DNA of 5,749 bases. Source: an uncultured Alphaproteobacteria bacterium. Lineage in GTDB: Bacteria > Pseudomonadota > Alphaproteobacteria > Rhizobiales > Ancalomicrobiaceae. The stretch spans positions 1 through 5,749 of the forward strand of contig CALFRR010000034.1 in NCBI GenBank assembly GCA_937919435.1, read 5' to 3'. The position numbers and the translations under genes are program-made. The notes below the pieces were generated by a model. The model saw only the letters and a program-made list of their open reading frames with translations, did not search any database and was not told the DNA's origin. Shown piece by piece: positions 1 through 5,292 of the stretch; positions within the stretch are counted from its first letter, which is position 1; each line of letters opens with the position of its first letter.

Positions 1-602
1 TATTCGGCGAGCGATTCCAGCCGTTCCTTGGGGAGATAGGTGCGGCCGGGGTCGCCGATCAGCACGTCGGCGCCGGCGCGTGCGGCGGCGGCGGCGAACA
101 GACCGACCCGCGAGGCCATCGGTTCTTCGAAGAAGACGTCGCCGAGCAGTACCGTATCGGGACGGGGGACGAGACCGTCGAAGCCGTCGGCGAGGACGTC
201 GCGTCCCGAGATCTCGAAGTCGACCCGGTTGGCCTCGGCGTTGAGGCCGAGGGCGGCGAGGGCGAAGGGGTCGATCTCGGTGGCGGTGACCCGGGCCGCG
301 CCGGCCCTGACGCAGGCGATCGCCTCGAGCCCGGCACCGGCGGCGAAGACCAGGACGCGGCGGCCGGCGACCGTCTCGGGACGGTCGAGGACGAAACGGG
401 CGAGGGCCTGCCCGCCGGCCCAGGCGAAGGCCCAGAACGGCAGCGGCGCACCGTGGGCGGCGAGATCGGTCTCGGTCATCCGCCACAGGTCCATCGCCTC
501 GTCGGCGAGATGGAGACGGATCTCCGGGACGTGGGGCACCACCTGCAGTCGGGTCTGGGCCACGACGAAGGCCCGCCGGTCCTCGACCGGCGTCGCGCTC
601 AT
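1..602 (-). CDS. METTL20/ETF-beta-type protein lysine methyltransferase (class I SAM-dependent, COG3897-like), 3' end cut by window edge
   Basis: This gene is read from ATG 602-600 to the left edge, giving 200 complete residues with the C-terminus missing; relatives run to roughly 215-225 residues. The N-terminal part contains PFWAFAWAGGQALARF (about 55-70), typical of the COG3897/METTL20 group. The SAM-binding region follows: LVFAAGAG (84-91), then TEIDPFAL (108-115), whose Glu109 should hold the SAM ribose. GDVFFEE (154-160) corresponds to the D-x-F/Y motif of ETF-beta lysine methyltransferases, and LIGDPGRTYLP (181-191) is another family signature. Known members, including bacterial ones, trimethylate lysines on the electron transfer flavoprotein beta subunit; that this protein does so is inference. 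Motif I has Val85 where an acidic residue is usual. The start overlaps the stop of the EVE gene as ATGA and no Shine-Dalgarno sequence precedes it, which suggests translational coupling. The methyltransferase family is secure; the substrate is less so. Confidence 0.88.
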   Translation of the reverse strand, partial: MSATPVEDRRAFVVAQTRLQVVPHVPEIRLHLADEAMDLWRMTETDLAAHGAPLPFWAFAWAGGQALARFVLDRPETVAGRRVLVFAAGAGLEAIACVRAGAARVTATEIDPFALAALGLNAEANRVDFEISGRDVLADGFDGLVPRPDTVLLGDVFFEEPMASRVGLFAAAAARAGADVLIGDPGRTYLPKERLESLAE

Positions 603-1018
603 GGGGCGAGACCGCCGAGCGCGCGCACCAGGTCCCATTCGGCATCGGCGACCGGCTGAACCGACAGGCGCGAATTCTTCACCAGGACCATCTCGGCGAG
701 GCGCGGATCGGCCTTGATCGCGGCGAGGGTCACCGGCTTCGGCAGCGCTTCGACCGCCTTCAGCCGGACCGCGCCGAAGGTGCCCTTCGGGTCGTTCGGA
801 TCGGGGGCCCAGAGGGCGGTCACCTCGACCACCCCGACGACCGCCTTGCCTTCGTTCGAATGGTAGAAGAAGCCGCGGTCGCCGACCGCCATCGCCTTCA
901 TGTGGGCGTTGGCGAGCGGATTGCGGACGCCGTCCCAATAGGTGCCGTCGGCACCCGCCGCGACCTGGGCGTCCCACGACCAGACGGTCGGTTCCGATTT
1001 GTAGAGCCAGTGAGCCAT
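599..1018 (-). CDS. EVE domain-containing protein (PUA-like fold, THYN1-related)
   Basis: This 139-residue protein is a single EVE domain over its whole length, the usual size for bacterial members. Visible signatures are HWLYKSEP at residues 3-10, the YWDGVRN loop at 27-33 with NAHMKAM after it, GDRGFFYHSN at 46-55, VGVVEV at 61-66 and the late LVKNSRLSVQPV at 112-123. EVE domains are relatives of PUA and YTH domains with an aromatic pocket, and are thought to bind modified bases in DNA or RNA. The ligand of this stand-alone form is not known to me. No signal peptide or membrane segment is visible, so it is cytosolic. ATG 1018-1016 is supported by a strong Shine-Dalgarno sequence (GAGGAGA) 7 nt upstream that overlaps the stop of the YciI gene. 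Its own stop overlaps the methyltransferase start by 4 nt. The family call is firm; the function is open. Confidence 0.93.
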   Translation of the reverse strand: MAHWLYKSEPTVWSWDAQVAAGADGTYWDGVRNPLANAHMKAMAVGDRGFFYHSNEGKAVVGVVEVTALWAPDPNDPKGTFGAVRLKAVEALPKPVTLAAIKADPRLAEMVLVKNSRLSVQPVADAEWDLVRALGGLAP

Positions 1019-1025
1019 GCGCGGG

Positions 1026-1032
1026 TCTCCTC
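1026..1032 (-). promoter_or_regulatory. Ribosome binding site of the EVE gene, overlapping the YciI stop codon
   Basis: On the minus strand the sequence reads TGAGGAGA, in which TGA is the stop codon of the YciI gene and GAGGAGA is a near-consensus Shine-Dalgarno sequence 7 nt before the EVE ATG. Sharing bases between stop and binding site suggests that ribosomes leaving the first gene can load onto the second. Confidence 0.8.
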
Positions 1033-1318
1033 AGGCCGGGGCGCCGACCACCCATTTCCACGGACGGATCTCGGTCGACGCGAACAGGCCGGCCTTCGCG
1101 TAGGGATCCTCGGCGAAGAGGGCGCGGGCGGCGTCGAGCGACTCGGCCTCGGCGATCAGCATCGAACCGATCATGCCGCCGTCGGCGGGATCGAGGAAGG
1201 GGCCGCCGGCCCGGATCGCCGTGCCGAGGCTCTTCAGCCAGGCGAGATGAGCGTCACGGGTGGCGGTACGCAGGGGAAGAGCGCCGGGTTTGTCCAGGCA
1301 GACGGCGACGAACAACAT
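1031..1318 (-). CDS. YciI family protein
   Basis: This 95-residue protein is the typical length for a stand-alone YciI domain, which has a ferredoxin-like alpha/beta fold related to dimeric EthD/muconolactone isomerase proteins. Family features are His24 in DAHLAWLKSL, the GGPFLDPADGG turn (38-48) with Asp43 and Asp46, GSMLIAEAESLDAA (51-64), and the closing DPYAKAGLF...EIRPWKWV (71-90). The conserved His and Asp are thought to form an active site, but the reaction of this subgroup is unknown. The ATG is preceded by AAAGGAGA on the minus strand (1327-1334), 8 nt upstream, one of the best ribosome binding sites in the window, suggesting efficient translation. It sits between gpsA (27 bp upstream) and the EVE gene (12 bp downstream), so it is almost certainly cotranscribed. 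No transmembrane segment or signal peptide is visible. Confidence 0.92.
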   Translation of the reverse strand: MLFVAVCLDKPGALPLRTATRDAHLAWLKSLGTAIRAGGPFLDPADGGMIGSMLIAEAESLDAARALFAEDPYAKAGLFASTEIRPWKWVVGAPA

Positions 1319-1345
1319 GGGACGTGTCTCCTTTCGGGACGGGGA

Positions 1346-2383
1346 TCAGTCCGTCTCGCGCTTCAGCGGACGGCTCATCAGACGTTCGATCGCCGCATCG
1401 ACGGCGAGGCGTTCGGCGACGACCTCGGCGACGGCGGCGGTGATCGGCACCTCCACGCCGTGGGTGTGGGCGAAGTCGACGGCGACGGACGCCGTGTGGA
1501 CGCCCTCGGCGAGTTTCGAACCGGCGGCGGTCAGGTCGGCGATGCGGCCGCCGCGGCCGAGCGCCAGACCGAGCGAGAAGTTGCGCGACTGCGGCGAGGT
1601 GGCGGTCAGCACCAGATCGCCGAGGCCGGACAGGCCCATCAGCGTCTCGGTCTCGGCGCCGAGCGCGCGGCCGAGGCGGGAGAGTTCGGCGAAACCGCGG
1701 GCGATCAGCGCCGCCTGGGCACTGGCGCCGAGACCGCGGCCGACGACGATGCCGGAGGCGATGGCGAGGACGTTCTTCAGCGCGCCGCCGATCTGCACGC
1801 CGATCACGTCGTGCGAGGCATAGGGGCGGAAGCTCGACGAGGACAGCGCCTGGGCGATCCGTTCGGCGGCGTCGTCGTCGCGGGTCGCCACGGTCACCGC
1901 GGTCGGCAGGCCGCGGGCGACGTCGACCGCGAAGCTCGGACCGGAGAGGACGGCGGGGATCGCCGTGGGCAGTTCCGCGGCGAGGATCTCGGTCACCGTG
2001 GCGAGGCTGCCCGGCTCCAGTCCCTTGGCGGCACCGACCACCGGAACCCCCGGGGCGAGATGGCGGGCGGCGGCGCGGGCCGCCTCGCGGGTGGCGCGGG
2101 TCGGAACCGAGAGGATCACCAGATCGGCGCCGTCGAGGGCTTCGGCCGGATCGAGGGTGAGGGCGAGACCGGGATCGAGGTCGATGTCGCCGAGCCGGCG
2201 CGGCATCCGGCCGGTGGTCCGATAGGCCTCGACCGCTTCGGCGTCCCGGGCGAGGAGCGAGACGCGGCGGCCGGCCCGCAGTGCGACCAGGGCCAGAGCG
2301 GTGCCCCAGGCGCCCGCGCCGATCACCGCGACGCGGTCGACGGTGGGCGCGACGGAGGCGGGAGACGCGGTCGGGTCGATCAT
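1346..2383 (-). CDS. gpsA: NAD(P)H-dependent glycerol-3-phosphate dehydrogenase
   Basis: GpsA reduces dihydroxyacetone phosphate to sn-glycerol-3-phosphate, the backbone for phospholipid synthesis, in the cytosol. The protein has 345 residues, close to the usual 330-340, with a 16-residue non-conserved N-terminal lead. Visible motifs in order: the dinucleotide-binding G22-A-G-A-W-G27, LSVPTRATR (91-99) near the cofactor, AAKGLEPG with Lys120, SGPSFAVDVARGLPTAV (147-163), GGALKNVLAIASG (199-211) with the catalytic Lys203, GLSGLGDLVLT (250-260) with Asp256, SRN (266-268), and EGVHTA in the C-terminal helical domain. All expected active-site positions are intact. ATG 2383-2381 overlaps the tsaD stop as ATGA. 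Only a weak AAGG lies just upstream, so the gene probably depends on translation coupled to tsaD. The frame stays open far upstream through tsaD, but this is a GC-rich artefact and the family's N-terminus fits the ATG used here. Confidence 0.97.
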   Translation of the reverse strand: MIDPTASPASVAPTVDRVAVIGAGAWGTALALVALRAGRRVSLLARDAEAVEAYRTTGRMPRRLGDIDLDPGLALTLDPAEALDGADLVILSVPTRATREAARAAARHLAPGVPVVGAAKGLEPGSLATVTEILAAELPTAIPAVLSGPSFAVDVARGLPTAVTVATRDDDAAERIAQALSSSSFRPYASHDVIGVQIGGALKNVLAIASGIVVGRGLGASAQAALIARGFAELSRLGRALGAETETLMGLSGLGDLVLTATSPQSRNFSLGLALGRGGRIADLTAAGSKLAEGVHTASVAVDFAHTHGVEVPITAAVAEVVAERLAVDAAIERLMSRPLKRETD

Positions 2384-3456
2384 GCCTTGGCGCCCCAGTG
2401 GCCGGAACCGAGTTTCGGCTTCGCTTCGCCGTCGAGCGGCCAGCGCGGCCGGGCCTGCGCCTCGAGGCCGTCGACGAGGCCGGCGGCGAGGCGCTCGGCG
2501 CCGGCCCAGGCGATCATCGCGCCGTTGTCGGTGCAGAGCTTCGGCGGCGGCACGACCACCCGCCCACCGACGTCGGCGGCGGCCTCGGCCAGTGCCCGGC
2601 CGATCGCCCGATTGGCGGCGACGCCGCCGGCGGCGACCAGCAACGGCCGCTCGACCCCGGTCAGCTTGCGGAACCGGGCGAGGGCGAGAGCCGCCTTGAA
2701 GCGGACGACGTCGGCGGCGGCCGCCTGGAACGAGGCGCAGAGATCGGCGACGGTGGTGTCGTCGAGCGGCTGGTGGGCCTCGGCGGCGAGGCGGACCGCG
2801 GTCTTCAGGCCGGAGAAGGAGAAGTCGAGGCTGTCGCGGCGCATCAGCGGGCGCGGCAGGTCGAACCGGGCGGGATCGCCGGAAGCCGCCGCCCGCTCGA
2901 CCGCCGGCCCGCCGGGATAGTCGAGGCCGAGCAGCTTGGCGGTCTTGTCGAAGGCTTCGCCGAGCGCGTCGTCGACGGTGGTGCCGAGCCGGGTGTAGCG
3001 GCCGAGCCCCTCGACCACCACGAACTGGCTGTGGCCGCCGGAGACCAGCAGCAGCAGATAGGGGAAGGGCGCGCCGTCGGTCAGACGGGGTGTCAGGGCG
3101 TGACCCTCCAGGTGGTTGACCGCGAGCAGCGGCAGCCGGTGGACGGCGGCGATCGCCTTGGCGGTGGTCAACCCGACCATCACGCCGCCGATCAGGCCCG
3201 GACCGGCGGTGGCGGCGACACCGGCGAGGTCGGGATAATCGACCCGGGCGTCGGCCATGGCGCGAGAGATCAGCCGGTCGAGGATCTCGACATGGGCCCG
3301 CGCCGCGATCTCGGGGACGACGCCGCCGTAGGGCGCGTGCTCGGCGAGTTGCGAATGGACGACGTTCGACAGGATGCGGCCGGTGCCGTCCGCTCCACGG
3401 ACGACGACCGCGGCGGCGGTCTCGTCGCAACTCGTCTCGATGCCCAGTATCAGCAC
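2380..3456 (-). CDS. tsaD: tRNA N6-adenosine threonylcarbamoyltransferase
   Basis: TsaD, with TsaB and TsaE, transfers the threonylcarbamoyl group made by TsaC onto A37 of ANN-decoding tRNAs (t6A). From the GTG start the protein has 358 residues, normal for alphaproteobacteria. The N-terminus LILGIETSCDETAAAVV (2-18) matches the family's ASKHA-type nucleotide-binding start. PEIAARAH (48-55), AGPGLIGG (84-91), the metal ligands in NHLEGH (His115, His119), VSGGHSQ (138-144), DDALGEAFDKTAKLLGLDYPGG and DNGAMIAWAG (third metal-ligand Asp, near residue 315) are all present. The tail ending PRWPLDGEAKP is typical of alphaproteobacterial forms. GTG 3456-3454 was chosen because it gives the conserved N-terminus. 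No ATG, GTG or TTG lies in frame just upstream; the next, ATG at 3594, would add 46 low-complexity residues that look unlike the family. It is the first gene of the minus-strand block and overlaps gpsA by 4 nt. Confidence 0.97.
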   Translation of the reverse strand: MLILGIETSCDETAAAVVVRGADGTGRILSNVVHSQLAEHAPYGGVVPEIAARAHVEILDRLISRAMADARVDYPDLAGVAATAGPGLIGGVMVGLTTAKAIAAVHRLPLLAVNHLEGHALTPRLTDGAPFPYLLLLVSGGHSQFVVVEGLGRYTRLGTTVDDALGEAFDKTAKLLGLDYPGGPAVERAAASGDPARFDLPRPLMRRDSLDFSFSGLKTAVRLAAEAHQPLDDTTVADLCASFQAAAADVVRFKAALALARFRKLTGVERPLLVAAGGVAANRAIGRALAEAAADVGGRVVVPPPKLCTDNGAMIAWAGAERLAAGLVDGLEAQARPRWPLDGEAKPKLGSGHWGAKA

Positions 3457-3565
3457 GTCGGATCTCGTCTCATGGGGCCATGCACCTCGCCCTTTGGTCG
3501 AGGACGGTGGCGGGCGGGCGCGACTTCCTCTAGAGAGGGCGCAGAAGGGACGGCGTCGGACCTCC

Positions 3566-3594
3566 GTGACCGTCTCCCGGTGATGCCGTAACAT
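3566..3594 (+). promoter_or_regulatory. Putative sigma70-type promoter of hemC
   Basis: GTGACC (3566-3571) matches 4 of 6 bases of the -35 consensus TTGACA, and TAACAT (3589-3594) matches 4 of 6 bases of the -10 consensus TATAAT. They are separated by exactly 17 bp, in an otherwise very GC-rich stretch. Transcription would begin near 3601, leaving a leader of about 20 nt before the hemC ATG. Matches of this quality occur by chance, so this is a reasonable guess rather than an established promoter. Confidence 0.35.
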
Positions 3595-3600
3595 CGGGCG

Positions 3601-3607
3601 GGAAGGA
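3601..3607 (+). promoter_or_regulatory. Shine-Dalgarno sequence bearing on the hemC start
   Basis: GGAAGGA is the only purine-rich ribosome binding site before hemC. It lies 13 nt before ATG 3621, which is long but tolerable, and only 1 nt before the alternative in-frame GTG 3609, which is too close. This favours the ATG, although neither spacing is ideal. Confidence 0.5.
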
Positions 3608-3620
3608 CGTGCAATCGAAG

Positions 3621-4544
3621 ATGTCGGGCGAGGGCTTGAGAATCGGGACACGCGGCAGCCGTCTGGCGCTCGCCCAGGCCCATGAGACGCGGGATCGGCT
3701 GGTCGCGGCGACCGGACTTCGCGAAGACGTGATCGAGATCGTGGTCATCAAGACCTCCGGCGATCGGATCCTCGACCGTCCGCTCGCCGAGGTCGGCGGC
3801 AAGGGTCTGTTCACCAAGGAGATCGAGGACGCGCTGCTCGGCGGCGAGATCGATCTCGCGGTGCATTCGTCGAAGGACATGCCGACGGTGCTGCCGGAAG
3901 GGCTGGAGATCTCCGCCTTCCTGCCGCGCGAGGACGTGCGCGACGCCTTCCTGTCGCGCCGGGCGGCGAGCCTCGCCGATCTGCCGGCGGGCGCGGTGGT
4001 GGGCACCGCCTCGCTGCGCCGTCAGGCGATGGTCCGACGGGCGCGGCCGGATCTCGAGGTGGTGACCTTCCGCGGCAACGTCCAGACGCGGCTCGCCAAG
4101 CTGGCGGCCGGCGAGGTCGACGCGACCCTCCTGGCGATGGCCGGGCTGAAACGGCTGGGGCTCGAAGCGGAAGCGGCGTCGACGATGGCGGCGGCGGATT
4201 TCCTGCCGGCGGTCGGCCAGGGCGCGATCTGCATCGAGAGCCGGATCGGCGACACCGCCACCCGGGCGAAGCTCGACCTCCTGCACGACGCGGCGACCGC
4301 GGTGGCGCTGACCGCCGAGCGGGCCTTCCTGCACGAGCTCGACGGCTCCTGCCGGACGCCGATCGCCGGCTGGGGACGGATCGTCGAGGGCCTGCTGGTG
4401 TTCGACGGCGAGATCCTGAGCCCCGACGGGGCGCGGTCCCACCGGATCTCGCGCACCGGTCCGATCGAGGCGGCCGAGGCGATCGGCCGGGAGGCCGGCC
4501 GGTTCCTGCGTGCCGAAGGTGGTCCGGACTTCTTCCGAGGGTGA
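3621..4544 (+). CDS. hemC: Hydroxymethylbilane synthase (porphobilinogen deaminase)
   Basis: HemC joins four porphobilinogen molecules into the linear tetrapyrrole hydroxymethylbilane, in the cytosol, on the route to haem, sirohaem and cobalamin. Read from ATG 3621 it has 307 residues, the usual length. Signatures in order: RIGTRGSRLALAQ (7-19), KTSGD (44-48), GKGLFTKEIEDALL (60-73), DLAVHSSKDMPT (78-89) with catalytic Asp86, REDVRDAFLS (103-112), GTASLRRQAM (128-137) with the substrate-binding Arg133 and Arg134, FRGNVQTRL (150-158), VGQGAICIE (198-206), and HELDGSCRTP (238-247), whose Cys244 carries the dipyrromethane cofactor. All key residues are intact. An in-frame GTG at 3609 would add MQSK; some relatives begin with a similar MQ, so the start is uncertain by four codons. 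The stop is 4 nt before the hemD ATG, indicating a hemCD operon. Confidence 0.97.
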   Translation: MSGEGLRIGTRGSRLALAQAHETRDRLVAATGLREDVIEIVVIKTSGDRILDRPLAEVGGKGLFTKEIEDALLGGEIDLAVHSSKDMPTVLPEGLEISAFLPREDVRDAFLSRRAASLADLPAGAVVGTASLRRQAMVRRARPDLEVVTFRGNVQTRLAKLAAGEVDATLLAMAGLKRLGLEAEAASTMAAADFLPAVGQGAICIESRIGDTATRAKLDLLHDAATAVALTAERAFLHELDGSCRTPIAGWGRIVEGLLVFDGEILSPDGARSHRISRTGPIEAAEAIGREAGRFLRAEGGPDFFRG

Positions 4545-4548
4545 GATC

Positions 4549-5262
4549 ATGCGGATCCTGGTGACGCGGCCGGACGAAGAGGGGCGGGCGATGGCGCGGG
4601 CGCTCCTCGCCCAGGGCCACGACCCGGTCCTGTCGCCGGCGCTGGAGATCGTCTCCGAGCCGCCGCGCGAGCTCCATCTCGACGGCTTCCAGGCGATCCT
4701 GGCGACCAGCCGGCACGGCGCCGAGGCGCTCTCCGGCAACCGTGCGGCGCTCCGCCTGCCGCTCCTGGCGGTCGGCCGGGCGACCGCCCGGACCGCCCGG
4801 GCGGTCGGTTTCGCCACCGTGCTCTCCGCCGACGGTGATCGCCACACCCTGGTCCGGATGGCCTGCGACACGCTCGAACCGATGGACGGGGCGCTCCTGT
4901 GGGCGGCGGGGCGCGATCGCACCCCGGAACTCGCCGAAGACCTCGCGGCGCACGGTTTCGCGGTCGAGGTGATCGAGGTCTACCGGGCCGAGGCGGCGCG
5001 CGAATTGACGCAGGAGGCGCGACGTGCACTCGCCGCGGGTGCCGTCGACGCGGTCGCCGTCCATTCGCCGAGAAGTGCCGCGATCCTGCTGTCTCTGTTC
5101 ACGGATGCCGGCGTTTCCGCGGAAGCCGGACCGGCGGTCCATGCGGTGTCGGAGGCGACGGCGAAACCTTTCCGCGCCGCCGGTTGGACGAGGATCGTGG
5201 TGGCACGTACGCCCGATTCTCGTGCGATGATGGAGACTTTCGAAACCGACGCGGAACCATGA
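4549..5262 (+). CDS. hemD: Uroporphyrinogen-III synthase
   Basis: HemD closes hydroxymethylbilane into uroporphyrinogen III with inversion of ring D, directly following the HemC reaction. The 237 residues match short alphaproteobacterial forms. The two-lobed fold can be traced: ILVTRPDEEG (3-12) with LSPALEIV opens the first lobe, DGFQAILATSRHGAEAL is the conserved first-lobe segment, PLLAVGRATARTARAVG follows, ALLWAAGRDRTPELAEDL begins the second lobe, and DAVAVHSPRSAAILL and HAVSEATAKPFRAAGW near the end are the best-conserved family features. Sequence conservation in HemD is low generally, and position after hemC strengthens the call. ATG 4549 is chosen because the family begins here and GAGG (4537-4540) lies 8 nt upstream, within the end of hemC. 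An upstream ATG at 4510 lies inside hemC and adds 13 non-conserved residues. The segment around 4781-4807 contains a tandem 9-bp repeat and an inverted copy. Confidence 0.95.
   Translation: MRILVTRPDEEGRAMARALLAQGHDPVLSPALEIVSEPPRELHLDGFQAILATSRHGAEALSGNRAALRLPLLAVGRATARTARAVGFATVLSADGDRHTLVRMACDTLEPMDGALLWAAGRDRTPELAEDLAAHGFAVEVIEVYRAEAARELTQEARRALAAGAVDAVAVHSPRSAAILLSLFTDAGVSAEAGPAVHAVSEATAKPFRAAGWTRIVVARTPDSRAMMETFETDAEP
4781..4807 (+). repeat. Tandem 9-bp repeat with inverted copy inside hemD (potential hairpin)
   Basis: GACCGCCCG occurs twice in direct tandem (4782-4790, 4791-4799), followed by its inverted counterpart GGGCGGTC (4799-4806). Bases 4791-4806 form a perfect 16-bp palindrome. 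Alternatively 4781-4789 can pair with 4799-4807 as a 9-bp all-matched stem with a 9-nt loop. The repeat encodes TAR-TAR in the protein (part of ATARTARAVG). It is fully inside the coding frame, so it may be a codon-driven product of high GC or a small in-frame duplication. Confidence 0.6.
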
Positions 5263-5280
5263 TCGGGCGGGAGCATGACC

Positions 5281-5285
5281 AGGAG
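5281..5285 (+). promoter_or_regulatory. Shine-Dalgarno sequence of the Mic60-like gene
   Basis: AGGAG lies 7 nt before ATG 5293, an ideal spacing. An in-frame ATG at 5275 would add MTRRRA but has only a GGGAG 2 nt upstream, too close to serve, so 5293 is preferred. Confidence 0.75.
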
Positions 5286-5292
5286 ACGGGCG

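Larger units (their letters stand above)
3457..3620. promoter_or_regulatory. Divergent tsaD/hemC intergenic region
   Basis: These 164 bp are the only substantial non-coding stretch and separate two divergent blocks, so the promoters of both should lie here. On the plus strand a plausible promoter and a Shine-Dalgarno sequence can be read near hemC. On the minus strand I see no convincing -35/-10 pair for tsaD. The region also holds an 8-bp perfect palindrome CTCTAGAG (3528-3535) that could be an operator half or simply chance, and two very short minus-strand reading frames directly before the tsaD start. No terminator-like hairpin followed by T residues is visible. Confidence 0.65.

Noticed and set aside
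1319..1345. Possible promoter in the 27-bp gap between gpsA and the YciI gene
   Set aside because: The gap is too short and shows only a strong ribosome binding site, with no -35/-10 pair.
860..2920. A 686-codon open frame on the plus strand opposite gpsA, the YciI gene and part of tsaD
   Set aside because: The translation is rich in Gly, Arg, Asp and Ala with no family motif, and it lies antisense to clearly conserved genes. Such frames are expected where third positions are almost all G or C.
2384..3430. Upstream in-frame extension of gpsA through tsaD, giving a 694-residue reading frame
   Set aside because: The extension is an Arg/Pro-rich shifted reading of tsaD without any domain. GpsA homologues begin at the ATG at 2383.
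2281..3591. A 436-codon plus-strand frame opposite tsaD
   Set aside because: It is antisense to the well-conserved tsaD and its product has the Gly/Asp/Arg-rich composition of a shadow frame.
3450..4922. A 490-codon minus-strand frame opposite hemC and the start of hemD
   Set aside because: It is antisense to hemC, whose catalytic residues are all intact, and shows no recognisable domain.
5263..5292. Possible terminator between hemD and the next gene
   Set aside because: The 30-bp gap contains no inverted repeat with a T-rich tail; it holds a ribosome binding site instead, in keeping with an operon.
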